Source of the DNA: Channa striata
Lineage: Eukaryota; Chordata; Actinopteri; Anabantiformes; Channidae
Reading direction: 5' to 3'
Assembly (NCBI GenBank): GCA_033026295.1
Contig: CM065174.1
Span: 28,116,720-28,180,719 of the forward strand
DNA: 64,000 nucleotides
The notes beneath the pieces are model-generated. The model worked only from the letters and a program-made list of their open reading frames with translations, searched no databases and had not been told where the DNA came from. Made by a program: the position numbers and the translations under genes. Position 1 is the first letter of the stretch, and each line of letters begins with the position of its first letter. Below, piece by piece: positions 47,286 to 58,762 of this stretch.

Positions 47286-49779
47286 TTCCATGGTATAGCT
47301 CGCAAACACGCAACTTAAAGCAGGCGTCACGAAGACTAGAAAGGAAGTGGCGTTCCACTCATTCACAAGAATCACACTTAGCCTGGAAAAAGAGTTTATA
47401 CTTATACAAATTAGCACTCCGTAAAGCCATAACAGCATATTATTCATCCCTAATAGAGGAAAACAAGAACAACCCCCGGTTTGTTTTCAGCACTGTAGCC
47501 AGGCTGACTAAGAGCCATAGTTCAGTTGAGACTAGTTTTCCCTCAACGCTATGTAGCAATGACTTCATGACCTTCTTCACAAACAAAATCATAGCTATTA
47601 GAAATAAAATTCCCCAGACCCTCCCCACAAATACAACAGAATTAGAATAATCAGTAAGTCCTCAGTCCCTTTTAGACTGCTTTGTGCCCATAGACCCTGC
47701 TGCACTAACTTCAATTATTATGGCATCTAAACCAACAACATGTCTGCTAGACCCTATTCCAGTTACACTGCTCAAAGACGCTCTACCCTTATTAGACACG
47801 TTCATATTAGATATCATTAATCTATCTTTACAAACAGGATATGTGCCAAAGGCCTATAAGGTCGCTGTAATCAAACCTCTACTTAAAAAACCTTGTCTGG
47901 ATCAAGGTGTCTTAGCCAATTACAGACCAATATCCAATCTCCCCTTTATTTCTAAAATACTTGAAAAAGTAGTTGTAATGCAATTATGTGACCACCTGCG
48001 CAGAAACGACTTGTTTGAAGAATTTCAGTCAGGATTTAGAGTTCATCATAGAACAGAAACCGCACTGATTAAAGTCACCAACGATCTTCTTCTGGCTTCA
48101 GATAATGGACTTGTCTCTATACTAGTTCTGCTAGATCTTAGTGCTGCATTTGACACCATTGATCACAGAATATTATTACAGAGACTAGAACATGTAATTG
48201 GAATTAAAGGAACTGCACTAAACTGGTTTAAATCGTATCTATCAGATAGATTCCAATTTGTTCATGTTAATGATGAATCTTCGACATACACAAAAGTTAG
48301 TTATGGAATTCCACAAGGCTCTGTATTAGGACCAATACTCTTTACTCTATCTATGTCTCCCCTTGGCAACATTATTAGAAAACACTCTGTAAATTTTCAC
48401 TGCTACGCTGATGACACGCAGTTATATCTATCTATGAAAAATGATGAAAAAAATCAATTAATCAAACTACAAAAGTGTCTTAAAGACATAAGGGACTGGA
48501 TGACGTTTAATTTCCTTCTTCTAAACTCAGATAAAACTGAAGTTATTGTGTTTGGGCCTAAAAGTCCAAGAGACGTGTTTTCTAACCATATTGCTACTTT
48601 AGATGACATAACTCTTGCCCCCAGTAGTACTGCAAGGAATCTCGGAGTCATTTTTGACCAGGATTTGTCATTTACCTCACAGATAAAGCAAATCTCTAGA
48701 ACAGCCTTCTTCCACCTACAGAACATTGCCAAAATTAGGAGCATCCTGTGTCAAAGCGATGCTGAAAAACTGGTCCATGCATTTGTGACTTCTAGATTGG
48801 ACTACTGTAATTCTCTACTTTCAGGCTGCCCCAGTAACTCTCTAAAAAGCCAAACTCTCCAATTAATCCAAAATGCTGCAGCAAGATTACTGACTGGGAT
48901 TGGTAAGAGAGATCATATTTCACCTTCATTAGCTTCTCTCCATTGGCTTCCCATTAAATGTAGAATAGAATTTAAAACCCTTCTTCTTACCTATAAAGCT
49001 TTAAACGGTCAAGCCCCATCATATCTAAAAGATCTCTTAGTACCATATCATCCTACTAGACAACTCCGGTCCCAAAATGCAGGCCTACTTATGGTTCCCA
49101 GAATTTCCAAAAGTAGAATGGGAGGCAGAGCCTTTAGCTATCAAGCTCCTCTCCTGTGGAACCAGCTCCCAGTCCAGATTCGGGAAGCAGACACCCTCCC
49201 TATTTTTAAGACTAGGCTCAAAACCTTCCTCTTCGATAAAGCTTATAGTTGGTTATAGTCATGCTGCTATAGGCTTAGACTGCTGGGGGACTCTGCACTC
49301 TGCCACTTCGTCTTCTCTTCATTCTCTCCTCTCACCCCACATTTATAATGTCACCACTGTATGACATTAACTCTGTGTCTTCTTTGTCCCATAGTCGTCT
49401 CTCTCCCTGTCTTTCCCCCTCTCTCTCTCCCTGTCCACAGGTGTCCCCGGATTTGGCGCTGTGTGTCCTCCAGTGTGCAGCTACTGGTCCTACTAACATG
49501 CTTAATGTTGGGTTGTTGCTTTTGTTGCTCTGTTCTTTTCGCTCTCCACTTTCCACTCACCCCAACCGGTCAAGGCAGATGGCCGCCCACCCTGAGCCTG
49601 GTTCTGCTGGAGGTTTCTTCCGTTAAAGGGAGTTTTTCCTCTCCACTGTTGCCTATAGCTGCTCAAGGGGGATTTGTTGGGTTTTCTCTACATGTTTGTA
49701 TAGTCTTGACTTTATTATGTAAAGTGCCCTGAGATGACCTTGTTGTAAATTGGCAACATATAAATAAAGTTGAATTGAA
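47286..49779 (+). pseudogene. L2-clade LINE copy 2: 5'-truncated ORF2 with one stop
   Basis: Homology to copy 1 begins at CCATGGTATAGCTC, in the linker after the endonuclease, so ORF1 and the endonuclease are missing, as in typical incomplete reverse transcription. The frame reads on to 47,647, where TCA of copy 1 is TAA here (47,648-47,650). It is then open to 49,258 with the complete reverse transcriptase: LDLSAAFDTIDH, YGIPQGSVLGP, an intact YADD (48,404-48,415), and the C-terminus FLFDKAYSWL. It has two extra codons (reading QT) after SLKS relative to copy 1. The 3' UTR ends TATAAATAAAGTTGAATTGA. Few changes separate it from copy 1, so both are fairly young. Confidence 0.9.
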
Positions 49780-50941
49780 AATTACAAAGTAAGGAAGCAC
49801 GTCTGCCAGCTCTGATAAATTAATCACTTTTAGTCCAGGGATAATGGCTTATTGTCAGTTGTTACTTCTTCTTTGTCAGGTGAAATATTAAATGTTTCCC
49901 TTTATTAAACACACTGTAAACGTAGCAGTACAGAAATTTAATCTAAAATTTAATCACCACCTTTGTACACAATTTCCTTTTCATGGTGATGATACATTAT
50001 GATGAATTCTTTTAGCTACAGTATTGGTGTAACGAAAACAATGTTGTAACAGTAACGTGAAACTTTAAGTTAGTTTTTTTCCCAATATAAAAATCCAGAG
50101 AAATGTTTTAATATTTTCCATAAATGCCAAAGAGCTCACGATTCACCTGCTTTTCCCTGCAGTCTGCTGTGTCTTTGACTTGCCATTCACAAGACAACTC
50201 GGACATGACGCAGAGGAGGGAAGCAGAGGCCGTCGCCTGGTCGAGTGCACTCTGTTCGGCTGCTAACAGCTGGTTTTAAGGAACATTAGCTTTTTGCTGG
50301 TTTATCAGCTGGTTTATCAGCGGTGAATGTCGTAGTGTCGTTAATGTTTCCCCTCTCCATGTGCACCTGGTTTACTTGCCATCTTGTCCCTTGGTTGCAG
50401 GTCGTCCCACGTCTCCAGCACCGACTCCTGTAGCTGCATAATCAGATGTGTCAGCCCGAGTCTGCCTGTACACTAACTGCCTGTTTGCTGTGTCACTGTC
50501 TTTTACCTTTTTCACCTTTTACTGTCAATTTGTGTTTAGATCGCTGACCTTGGCACGTTCCAGGTTTACTCGTAGTTCATGTGCTTCTTCTTATTCATTA
50601 AAACTGATAGAAACTACATGCGCGTAAGGGATGGATGCAGATCGGACAGCTGAGGTGATAACTGCATGTATGTCTAAAATCCAGAATGTTGTGGCAGATT
50701 TGCTCACAGTATTAATAAAACAATTTGGTTCTTAGCTCTGCAGAAATATATTTGCCATGTGTCTGCATTCTGTGGCAGGTGTTTTTCTCTCTCAGCAAGA
50801 AAAATATTTTTAAAAATTGAGAAAGGGGCAACAAAAGGCTGGAAAAAATGTGTGTTGGAAGGTTGGAACTTGGAAAAGACCAGAAACTAATAATAATGCC
50901 AGAGCCAGATATTAGTCATTATTAATAGAGGAATTTTTTTT
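49780..50941. other. Gene-free stretch
   Basis: No gene recognised. A C/T-rich part at 50,350-50,610 ending with TTATTCATTAAAACTGATAG is vaguely LTR-like but has no supporting structure. Confidence 0.45.
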
Positions 50942-52030
50942 TTCAGCACTGTAGCCAGACTGACAAAGAGTCATGGCTGTGTTGAGCCTTATATTCCCTT
51001 AACTCTCAGCAGTGGTAACATAACAAGTGTTTGTGCAAAGTCAATTACCCGAGAGATCTTCATGTACAGTCACCAATTAGACCCCAGTCCCATTTCCAGT
51101 TTCTTCTTCTTCAGATGTTGCTAAGTTCAACAACTGCTTCATCTGACAAGGTGTTTTATCCATAACAGACACGTAAACACGTATTAGATTGGATGAAAAA
51201 TTCTTGATTTGCAGACGTAAAATAACGTACTTTTAATCAAACCCAATACTTAAAAACATATTGTCTTGACTGAGGTGTTTTAGCCAATTAGAGACCATTT
51301 ATAATCTCCCCTTTAGAACTAGAATCCTATGAAAAATAGATGCAAAGCAATTACTGCATGTGACTAACTCTGCAGAAATAAGTTGTTTCAAGATTGTCAG
51401 GATTTATTGGAAGCAAATTAGGAGCATCCTGTGTCAAAGTGATGCTGAAAAACTGCTCCATGTATTTGTTACTTGTAGATTGGATTACTGTAATTCTCTA
51501 CTTTCAGGCTGCCCCAGTAACTCTCTAAAAAGCTTCAATTACTCCAAAATGCTGCAGCAAGATTACTGACTACTCCCAGTCCATATTCGGGAAGCAGACA
51601 CCGTCTCTACTTTTAAGACTAGGCTCAAAACCTTCTAGTTAGTTCTAGTCCTGCTGCTATAGGCTCAGACTGCTGGAGGACCAACCCCTGATGCACTGAT
51701 ACACTTTCCTCCTCTCTGCCCACATTTATATGTCACCACTGTAGGACATTAACCCTGTGTCTTCTTCCTCCCGTAGTTGTCTGTCTCCCTCTGTCTGTCC
51801 CTGTCCTCAGGTGTCCCTGGCTTTGGAGCTACTGGTCCTGCCCAATGTTTTCCACTCAGCCCAACCGGTCAAGGCAGATGTCGTCCACCCTGAGCCTGGT
51901 TCTGCTGGAGGTTTCTTCCGTTAAAGGGAGATTTTCCTCTCCACTGATTAGTTGTCTTTTCTCTAAATGACTTTATTATGCATTACGCAAGTTGCCTTGA
52001 CATGATGCTGTTGTGAATTGAATTGAACAT
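50942..52030 (+). mobile_element. Old L2-clade LINE fragment with several deletions
   Basis: Collinear scraps of L2 ORF2 follow each other: TTCAGCACTGTAGCCAGACT (50,942), TTTTAGCCAATTAGAGACCA (51,277), ATTAGGAGCATCCTGTGTCA (51,418) to GGCTGCCCCAGTAACTCTCT, then a jump to CTCCCAGTCCATATTCGGGA (51,574). The UTR follows with the CCAACCCCTGATGCACTGAT variant, and the element ends in TTGTGAATTGAATTGAAC. Divergence is higher than in the other copies. Reading frames are destroyed. Confidence 0.85.
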
Positions 52031-53934
52031 TTTTTTGAATGGTTGTAATCTTCAGGCCCTCAGGCTGTACGGCACATAAAATAGAAAATATTGTCTAATA
52101 GAAATCACTGTACAGGCTCAGGAACACCTGACAAGAGTTTGTCTTCATCCTGCAGAGTTGAACGTGCCTTAGTACTCCACTACAGGTAGAAGTCTGTCTG
52201 TCTCCAGCACTTATTCGTGATTCGGGATTGCTGCTGGGTGAATTACAGTACACATTGCCAGTCTATTGCAGGACTGCATGAATGTTTCAGTAGGAAGCGG
52301 CTCTAGACTGCAGGTCGTTGTAGCACATTCATTCTTTTGCCTGAATGTGGTTTGATATTCTGTTACAGAAATAGGAGCACAGACATATAGAAATCAAAGG
52401 AACTTCATTTTTTATTTAAATGTTTATTGGTTACATAACTGATTAACGTCATTTTAAATCATTAAATGCTCTTTACGGATCACATGTTAAGTATCATTAC
52501 ATTAGTGAAGTTGCACTGCAAAAACATAAATTAAATACAATTATAATTTAATCTTTTCAGAATGAAAACACCTTTTCTTTTCTCCTCTTGTGTGATTCTG
52601 TCATTACCGCATTGTTATCGCTAATTCCATGACAAAAGGAGCTTTGTCTGAATATAACTTATTCAATAAATTCTCTTCACAGGCAAATATGAATCTGTGT
52701 CAGTTCACCAGACGGTATTATGGACCATATCAGGGTTCCTCAGCCCTTTGGCCTCTGTCCCATTTATGTTCAAAAATGAAATTTGAAATTCGTCAGTGGT
52801 TCATTTGTCAGCCATGTCTGTGTGTTCAGTGTGCTGGAGTCATCTTAGCACACTCCACCACCATCAAACCATTTTCTATTTTTCAGTTTCTAGAACCATG
52901 GAGGGATTATCACCTTTTCTATATGTACGAGCAAGATCAAAGACTCTCTGTGTCCATCTTGGCTCATTGAGTCATTTTGCGTCTAGTCATCCTGTTTTTG
53001 TGACCGTCTTGTGTCATTACATTGTGGTCATTTAATAGAACTGAGCGATATTAACAGATTTCATGACGAACTCAAGTCTTGACCATCTTTGAACCCCTGG
53101 GCCTCTGAGGACCATTCATGTCTATAATAGTTTGTGTGCTGAAATATAGTGCGTGGGAATAATTTCCAACTGTGTGTAATAAACAGCAAATGCAGAACCA
53201 CACATCCTTTAGCCTTCACTGGATCTTTATCTAATAAAAAGGACGGAGTTACGCTAATGACTGACTTATTATGATTTTCTGATGGACCACATTACCTCAG
53301 TGTAGTTTCCTGCTGTCTTCTGCCTCCCGGTTATACTGAAAACCATGAGTTGTTGTACTGATTTGAAGCTGTGGTCCTGAACTTAATGTCTTATCTGCTT
53401 CTCCTCTCTAACGTCTGTGGTATTTTTAAGCTTGTAGCCACAGCTTTATGTTTTTGACCTTTGTCAGTAACAGTCCACCCTGCTATCACACTGGCCCTGA
53501 ATGGGTGGTTATTGACACAGGACCAAGAAATAACCAGTTATTTCTGGAGGGAAATGGACATATGGGCCACAATCAGCCAATATGCACTGTCTCTGTGATG
53601 CCAGGTCCAGCTATTCCATATTCTTTTGGTTTATTTTCTCATAATTATTGCTACACATAAAAAAATAAGGGACTACTTGCATTCTCTATTGATTCACTGG
53701 TGGATTCTATGTGATTGTTGGCAACCCTACGTGTAATTAGCAATTTGCACCTCTTAGCTAAAAACCTTATTGATCTGATGAATGAAGGGTTTTGGTTCTG
53801 GATCAGTTTCAATGTGACGTCTTGGTAGACTGTGTGTAGTTCATCATCACAGTAAAGCAGACAGGTGTGAGACCACGTCCATGTACAAAAACCTAAATCT
53901 GTGCTCACTGAACATCTCAACAACTCTGTAATTT
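52031..53934. other. Gene-free stretch
   Basis: No recognised gene or repeat. The overlapping plus-strand frames at 52,629-53,035 and the minus-strand frame at 53,651-53,923 show no known domains. Confidence 0.45.
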
Positions 53935-54745
53935 TCTGTTGGACAAAGCCAGGTGTCCCCCGTCTCTAGTCTTTGAATTAAAACATGACTTGACCCCAGC
54001 TCATTAACACACAGAACTCAAACTTACAATAAGCCACCCAAAACATGGAGAAAAACTACGGTAACCATAATAATACTTACTTGTCGCTCAACCATGAGAG
54101 TTCAGTCAAAAAGACATATTGATGAACTTCATAAATGTGGAATGTATTGTTGGATTGGATGTGCCTATAAAAATTATAAGCCCCAGGAAATATTAAGCCT
54201 CACGTTTTTCTTACACTGAGTCATTTTGGGTCTATTGACCTTAGCCTTTTGACAATAACCAGAACAGTGTCAAGAATGAGCCTTGGAGGAGATAAATCCA
54301 TCTCTTAATAAATGGGAGGAACATGGCTGAGTGACCTGTGAGGGAGGCGAACAAGACGCCTTCGAATCCTCTCATTGAGTTATGGAAGAGTGGCAGATTG
54401 CATGGCATATTAAATCTCAGCTAGTGCTTCTAAGATGCCATGGAAGAGACTCTGGAATCATTTGAGAGAAGGTTTACTAAACTAAAAATTGGTAATTAAG
54501 ACTCGGTTTGGTAAAAACCAAACGCTGTACATCTTCGAAAACACGCCATCCCCACCATGAAACCTGGTGATGGGGGCAGCATATCTTCAGATACCACTGG
54601 AAGAACTGGAATGTAAAGATAGAGGCTGAAATGACGCTTGGGGACAAACACCAAGATTAGTTTTATGGGGTAGCCAAGTAGGAGTTCTGGACTAACTTAA
54701 GGGGGGATGAATACTGTAGCTGTAGCTAAGGAAACAAACTTTTGT
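53935..54745 (+). mobile_element. Decayed Tc1/mariner-type element
   Basis: A TIR-like start GTGCCTATAAAAATTATAAG (54,160) resembles the ends of some fish mariner families. The interior contains GAGAGAAGGTTTACTAAAC, GTAAAAACCAAACGCTGTAC and AAAACACGCCATCCCCACCA followed by TGAAACCTGGTGATGGGGGC. These encode the Tc1 transposase word xxAIPTMKPGDGGSI (family pattern HTIPTMKHGGGSIM). It ends GGGGGGATGAATACTGTAGC, a plausible right end. The transposase is heavily deleted, so it was probably spread non-autonomously. The left limit may lie anywhere from 53,935 to 54,160. Confidence 0.55.
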
Positions 54746-54841
54746 CCAACAACACTTTGGCCCATGACAAGGCACCATATTAGTCAGGTTTCTATTAAAG
54801 CAGAAACATAACTTTGGTTTCAGATCTCATGTTTCAGCTAG

Positions 54842-55215
54842 CATCCATCCATCCATTCTCTGAAACTACTTATCCTGTTCAGGGTCACGGGGGCAACTGG
54901 AGCCTATCTCAGCCGTCATCGGTCCTGCCAGGTCTCCAGTCAATCTCAGGACCAACTCAGGTGGTAAATGACCTGCACTTATACACCGCTTTTCTACCTG
55001 TTTGTGCTCAAAGCGCTTTACACTGATTCTCATCTTCACAAGGACACTTCGACATGTGACCGCAGGAGCCGGGGATCCAACCAACGACTGGAACAGAGAC
55101 ACATACACAGACAGAGAACCTAACATGCATGTCTGTTCATGTTCTCCCCGTGGATGTGTCGGTTTCCTCCCACAGTGACTTCCAGGAACTCAAACCGGTC
55201 ACCTGCTAGACGGCA
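54842..55215. repeat. Composite repeat block with SINE tail in reverse
   Basis: It opens with CATCCATCCATCCATTCTCT and CTTATCCTGTTCAGGGTCAC, then GGAGCCTATCTCAGCCGTCA, the interspersed repeat also seen at 2,990. At 54,960 it changes to GTAAATGACCTGCACTTATA and CTCAAAGCGCTTTACACTG, the reverse complement of the SINE tail at 34,490-34,545, followed by GGACACTTCGACATGTGACC and GCCGGGGATCC of the SINE body. From about 55,090 it resembles the repeat again (GGTTTCCTCCCACAGT, minus orientation). The SINE therefore seems to have inserted into an older repeat. Confidence 0.6.
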
Positions 55216-55278
55216 GCACTAACCAGTCCACATGCTGTCCAGAACTGGTCAGACACTTTCAGTAACTGGTAGTTGTGT

Positions 55279-55284
55279 TTTATT
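55279..55284 (-). promoter_or_regulatory. Candidate polyadenylation signal of the sulfotransferase gene
   Basis: AATAAA on the minus strand, about 630 bases after the stop codon of the gene. It is the first canonical hexamer I noticed downstream. Use is not shown by the sequence alone. Confidence 0.3.
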
Positions 55285-55407
55285 TTGAGCAACAGCCAGT
55301 GCTTATGTGACTAATGAGTTATTTCTGATAATCAGTAGTGGAAGTAGAATCAGTGACAGGATGTGTTAAGTGTGCACACTTGTCATTTGTAGTGAACGTT
55401 GGTTTCT

Positions 55408-55438
55408 TTAACTAGTATCACTGTTTGATACTAGTTAA
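55408..55438. repeat. Perfect 13-bp inverted repeat
   Basis: TTAACTAGTATCA and TGATACTAGTTAA are exact reverse complements around a 5-base loop (CTGTT). It lies in the presumed 3' UTR or downstream flank of the sulfotransferase gene on the minus strand. Confidence 0.7.
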
Positions 55439-55914
55439 CCATTTATGTTTAAACTTCACTACACATAAACCCTGGAGGGGGTGGATGTCAGTTATATTCT
55501 CAAGTGGTCCATCTTCATTTTGAAGGCACTAGACAAACAACGTCAACCTGACAACGAGGTCAGAGAAAGACGAAAGTTGCAGCAGATTTTCCTAAAGAAA
55601 AGACAGAGATCCACGTTTTTTTGTTGTTAGTGGAAAATTTTGCTTGGTGACACTCTCAGGCCCAATTTCCCATCTGTACAGAAGTTTTTCACAGGATGAA
55701 CCGTGTCCCTCTTACACACTGGCCATATACTCTGCCCCACTTTCAAAGGCTTAGCTTCACTACTGGCAATGCTACAAATTCTACATCGTGTTGCTCCATC
55801 TGAGAACTTTAGCCTCATTAGAACTTATAGCAATAGAGTATTTGACCAAACAGCTGCCTTTGTACCCTGCAGTACGAACATGGAATGTCCCAGACTGGTA
55901 AACAGAGTTCCCAT

Positions 55915-58762
55915 TCATGGCATATTTTTTTTCTTGTTCGAGTCTTTGTGTGTTAACAGGGCACTTGTGGAGGCCTTTTGATTTGAGAATGTGCGTCTTG
56001 TAAACTGTCTATGATGGGCTTCTCTGGCGGAGGCCATCGCTATGATGCCAGTCTTGTCTGAGCGTTGACGCTTTGCAGGAACCATCCTTGTTGCTTGTCT
56101 AAGCTTAGCAGCTAGGTCAGGAAACTGCTTGGTGTATAGTCGGTCTGTGTACTGCAGTTCGGGAGTTATAAGTCTCTGGCATTTTGCTCTGGTTTGCCTG
56201 TCTGTGTGTGGGTTTAGGTTATAGCCCTGTATGACCGCTGCTCCATACTGGAACGGCTTCAGCCCAGCATCCTTAATCTGGGACGGGTCGACTGCTCCTC
56301 CATCCTTCAAGCAGGTGTTTGCCAGCTCGGCCTGCAGCTCTCTCAGTTGGGATTTTTCCCTCTTCATCTGCTCTCTCCCCACCAGTGTTTCCACTTTGTG
56401 CCAGAAAGTGGTGTTAAAGTGCAGGTAAATTTTCCAGTCTAAAGCATTCCACCGCTTGATTTTCTCTGCAGTGTTGGGTAAAAGTGGACGACGAGTTCTT
56501 TCACTGCGACTGTTGAGCTTAAAGGAAACTACGTCCTCCAGGGACCAGCAGAGGGCATGTTTGAGCAAGATCATGGACTCATCAAAGTATTCTGAAATAA
56601 GAATAAGGTGGAATTCCCGTTCAATGGCAGCAATAGACAAGCTAGCTTTCTCCTCTAAGTCTTCAGCATCAGCTGTGAGGTTGTTGTCAAAGCCAAAGTC
56701 AAAGGCCAGGATATTGTGAGCGTAATGGTTGTTGGTCACTGATGAATTGTAGTTTCTCCCACTGCTGTCCAGGAAGTCGTCCAGACTATGAGCCTTGTGG
56801 AAGGCAGGGATGCTCCTATAGTAAATAAAGATGGACTCCATCATGGCCACTGGATGTCTCAGAATGGAAAAGTAGAAGCTATCCTCAGGCATTACTTTTG
56901 CTACCTGGGACAAAGAATAAACAAACAAAAACAAAGATTTATGTAAATGTTTTATTGGTAATCAATTTGAAGAAACTCAAAATCAATCCTTTAATAATCT
57001 CTAAGGCTGACATGAGACCGACCCTATGTGGGTAAAAGCTTTGGCAGTTAAGACCCATTTGGGCAAATAAATGGTCAGTGGTCGAGGTAACTCATACTGC
57101 TAACGTTTCTTGTGCCCTTCTAATGCTATCCTTGATGCAAACTGTGAGCCACTCTTCATCCATTTATGTAAAAAAACATTTTACGTGGGACCAATGAATG
57201 ATCACATAACCTTTGGATATATCCCACCTTTACCACGGAGTCCAACAGTGTCCCTTGGGATAAAACTCCCTCCAGTACATTCAATTGATTGCATCTCCAC
57301 AACACAGCCAAAGCCCCAGGAAAACTAAACATGTACACTAAACACCCTTCCAACTCACTCCACCCTGCCCCTCCAATTCCCTACTGTCTGTATTTGTGTC
57401 CAATTGACCATTGCAGCTAATCTTTTCGATTTCGATTCTGTTTTCAAGTTCGAGTTCAACAAAAGGTTGCCCACATGTCAGCCCATCACCGACTAATGTG
57501 GGGCCCACACGAACATGTTGGTTGGGCTCAGTGCTAAAGTAAGTCCATCTTAATTATGTGTTTTAAAGCATCTGCCTCCATATGGAGTCCACATGTAAAC
57601 TGGGCTGTAAATTCATCAAAAACAGAACAATATGAATCATTTCGTGTTGAATCTTACCTCAGATTTCCTAAACCTCATGTGGTTGCACATGATGTGGAAC
57701 TCTCTTACATGTCGACTGCTCACACCTTCTACAAAGTGTGATGCAAAGGAAAATGGGTAAAACAACTGGCTGTGTTTGTTTAGGGGGAGGGCAAAGGTCA
57801 AGTTCCTGCTTTCACCATAGCGATACAGGATGTTCAGGATGGTGCTGCTGGCTGTTTTGTGCGTCTTAAGGAAAACAATGTGGGACTTTGGTTGGCAGGT
57901 TGCGTTAGCAGAGAATCTGTTGAAACTCGATGGAGTGACAGCATTAATGAGCTTCTGGTTTGTGCCTGCAGTGAGATCATTCCAAGCACCGTTGAAGATG
58001 AAAGAACCTGGAAGCCCGAGAGCCAGGTTCTTTCCATTTTTGGATAGAAGCAATTTTCCAGACAAAACTTTTCCTGACTCCGTAGGAAGGTTGATGATTT
58101 TATCCACATGTCTCAAGAGAATATCGTGTGATGGCTTTCCATATCCCCCACTACGACGCTGAGGTCCTGCAGATTGCCGAGCCTGTTGTGACCAGGCATC
58201 GTGCTTTACTCCCAGCGAGGACTCGGGATGGAGGCTTTCCCGAGAAAACAGGTGCTGTTTGTTGACAGTGATTCTCAGATGTGGGTGTCCTGTCAGCTTG
58301 TCACTGGAAAAAGTCCGAAACACAGACAGCATGAGGTAACGTGATGTACAGCACTGAAATATTCTGAAACTTAATTTGCTTTGGCAGGTTGTGAAGTGTG
58401 GTTTACAAAAAATGACTACTTTAAATCACTTATTTATCACTTCCTCTGAATCTATCACACACAGAATTCTTGGGATTTCTCACAAATGAACTGTGTGTTT
58501 TTGGACACAACACCATGGCTCATTAATCATAAGTTATTTTTCCTCAAGTTATATCCTCAGCTAGCTATTTAAGTACGCCATACATTTATATATATAATTA
58601 TTATAAGCTTCCCATAATCATGGAGACTGTTTTCTGCTGCTGTGACATCTACTTTACCTGGCCTGGCGAGCGAAAAAGGTCTGAATGGCGACGCAGAGCA
58701 CAAGCAGGACGACCAGCGTCCACAGGTAGTGATGTCTGCTGCACAGAGCTCTCCTCACACAC
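55915..58762 (-). CDS. gal3st2: Galactose 3-O-sulfotransferase, GAL3ST2-like (start exon not found)
   Basis: Transfers sulfate from PAPS to the 3-OH of galactose on glycans in the Golgi. Three coding exons are visible: 58,762-58,658, 58,303-57,658 and 56,904-55,915 (stop TGA). All junctions are GT-AG and the frames join exactly. The first exon encodes a type II signal anchor (RRALCSRHHYLWTLVVLLVL, continuing CVAIQTFF), and its first base completes a codon from an upstream exon that I could not locate. Of 579 visible residues, 36-175 are a long stem. Residues 179-189 (FLKTHKTASST) are the 5'-phosphosulfate loop. FYFSILRHPV in the last exon is the 3'-phosphate site. EYFDES and TPELQY are family landmarks. 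KVMPxDxFYFSILR and CNHMRF favour GAL3ST2 over GAL3ST1 or 3; the PFQYG/TPELQY end also recalls GAL3ST4. About 60 basic residues follow the usual end, QFP. A stem of this length is unusual for the family. Confidence 0.85.

Noticed and set aside
56905..57657. A further coding exon between the last two sulfotransferase exons
   Set aside because: The flanking exons join in phase 0 and the family alignment (MRFRKSE then VAKVMPED) is continuous, so this is an intron.
57830..58162. Plus-strand 110-codon frame inside the sulfotransferase exon
   Set aside because: It is antisense to a well-supported coding exon with family motifs and correct splice joints.
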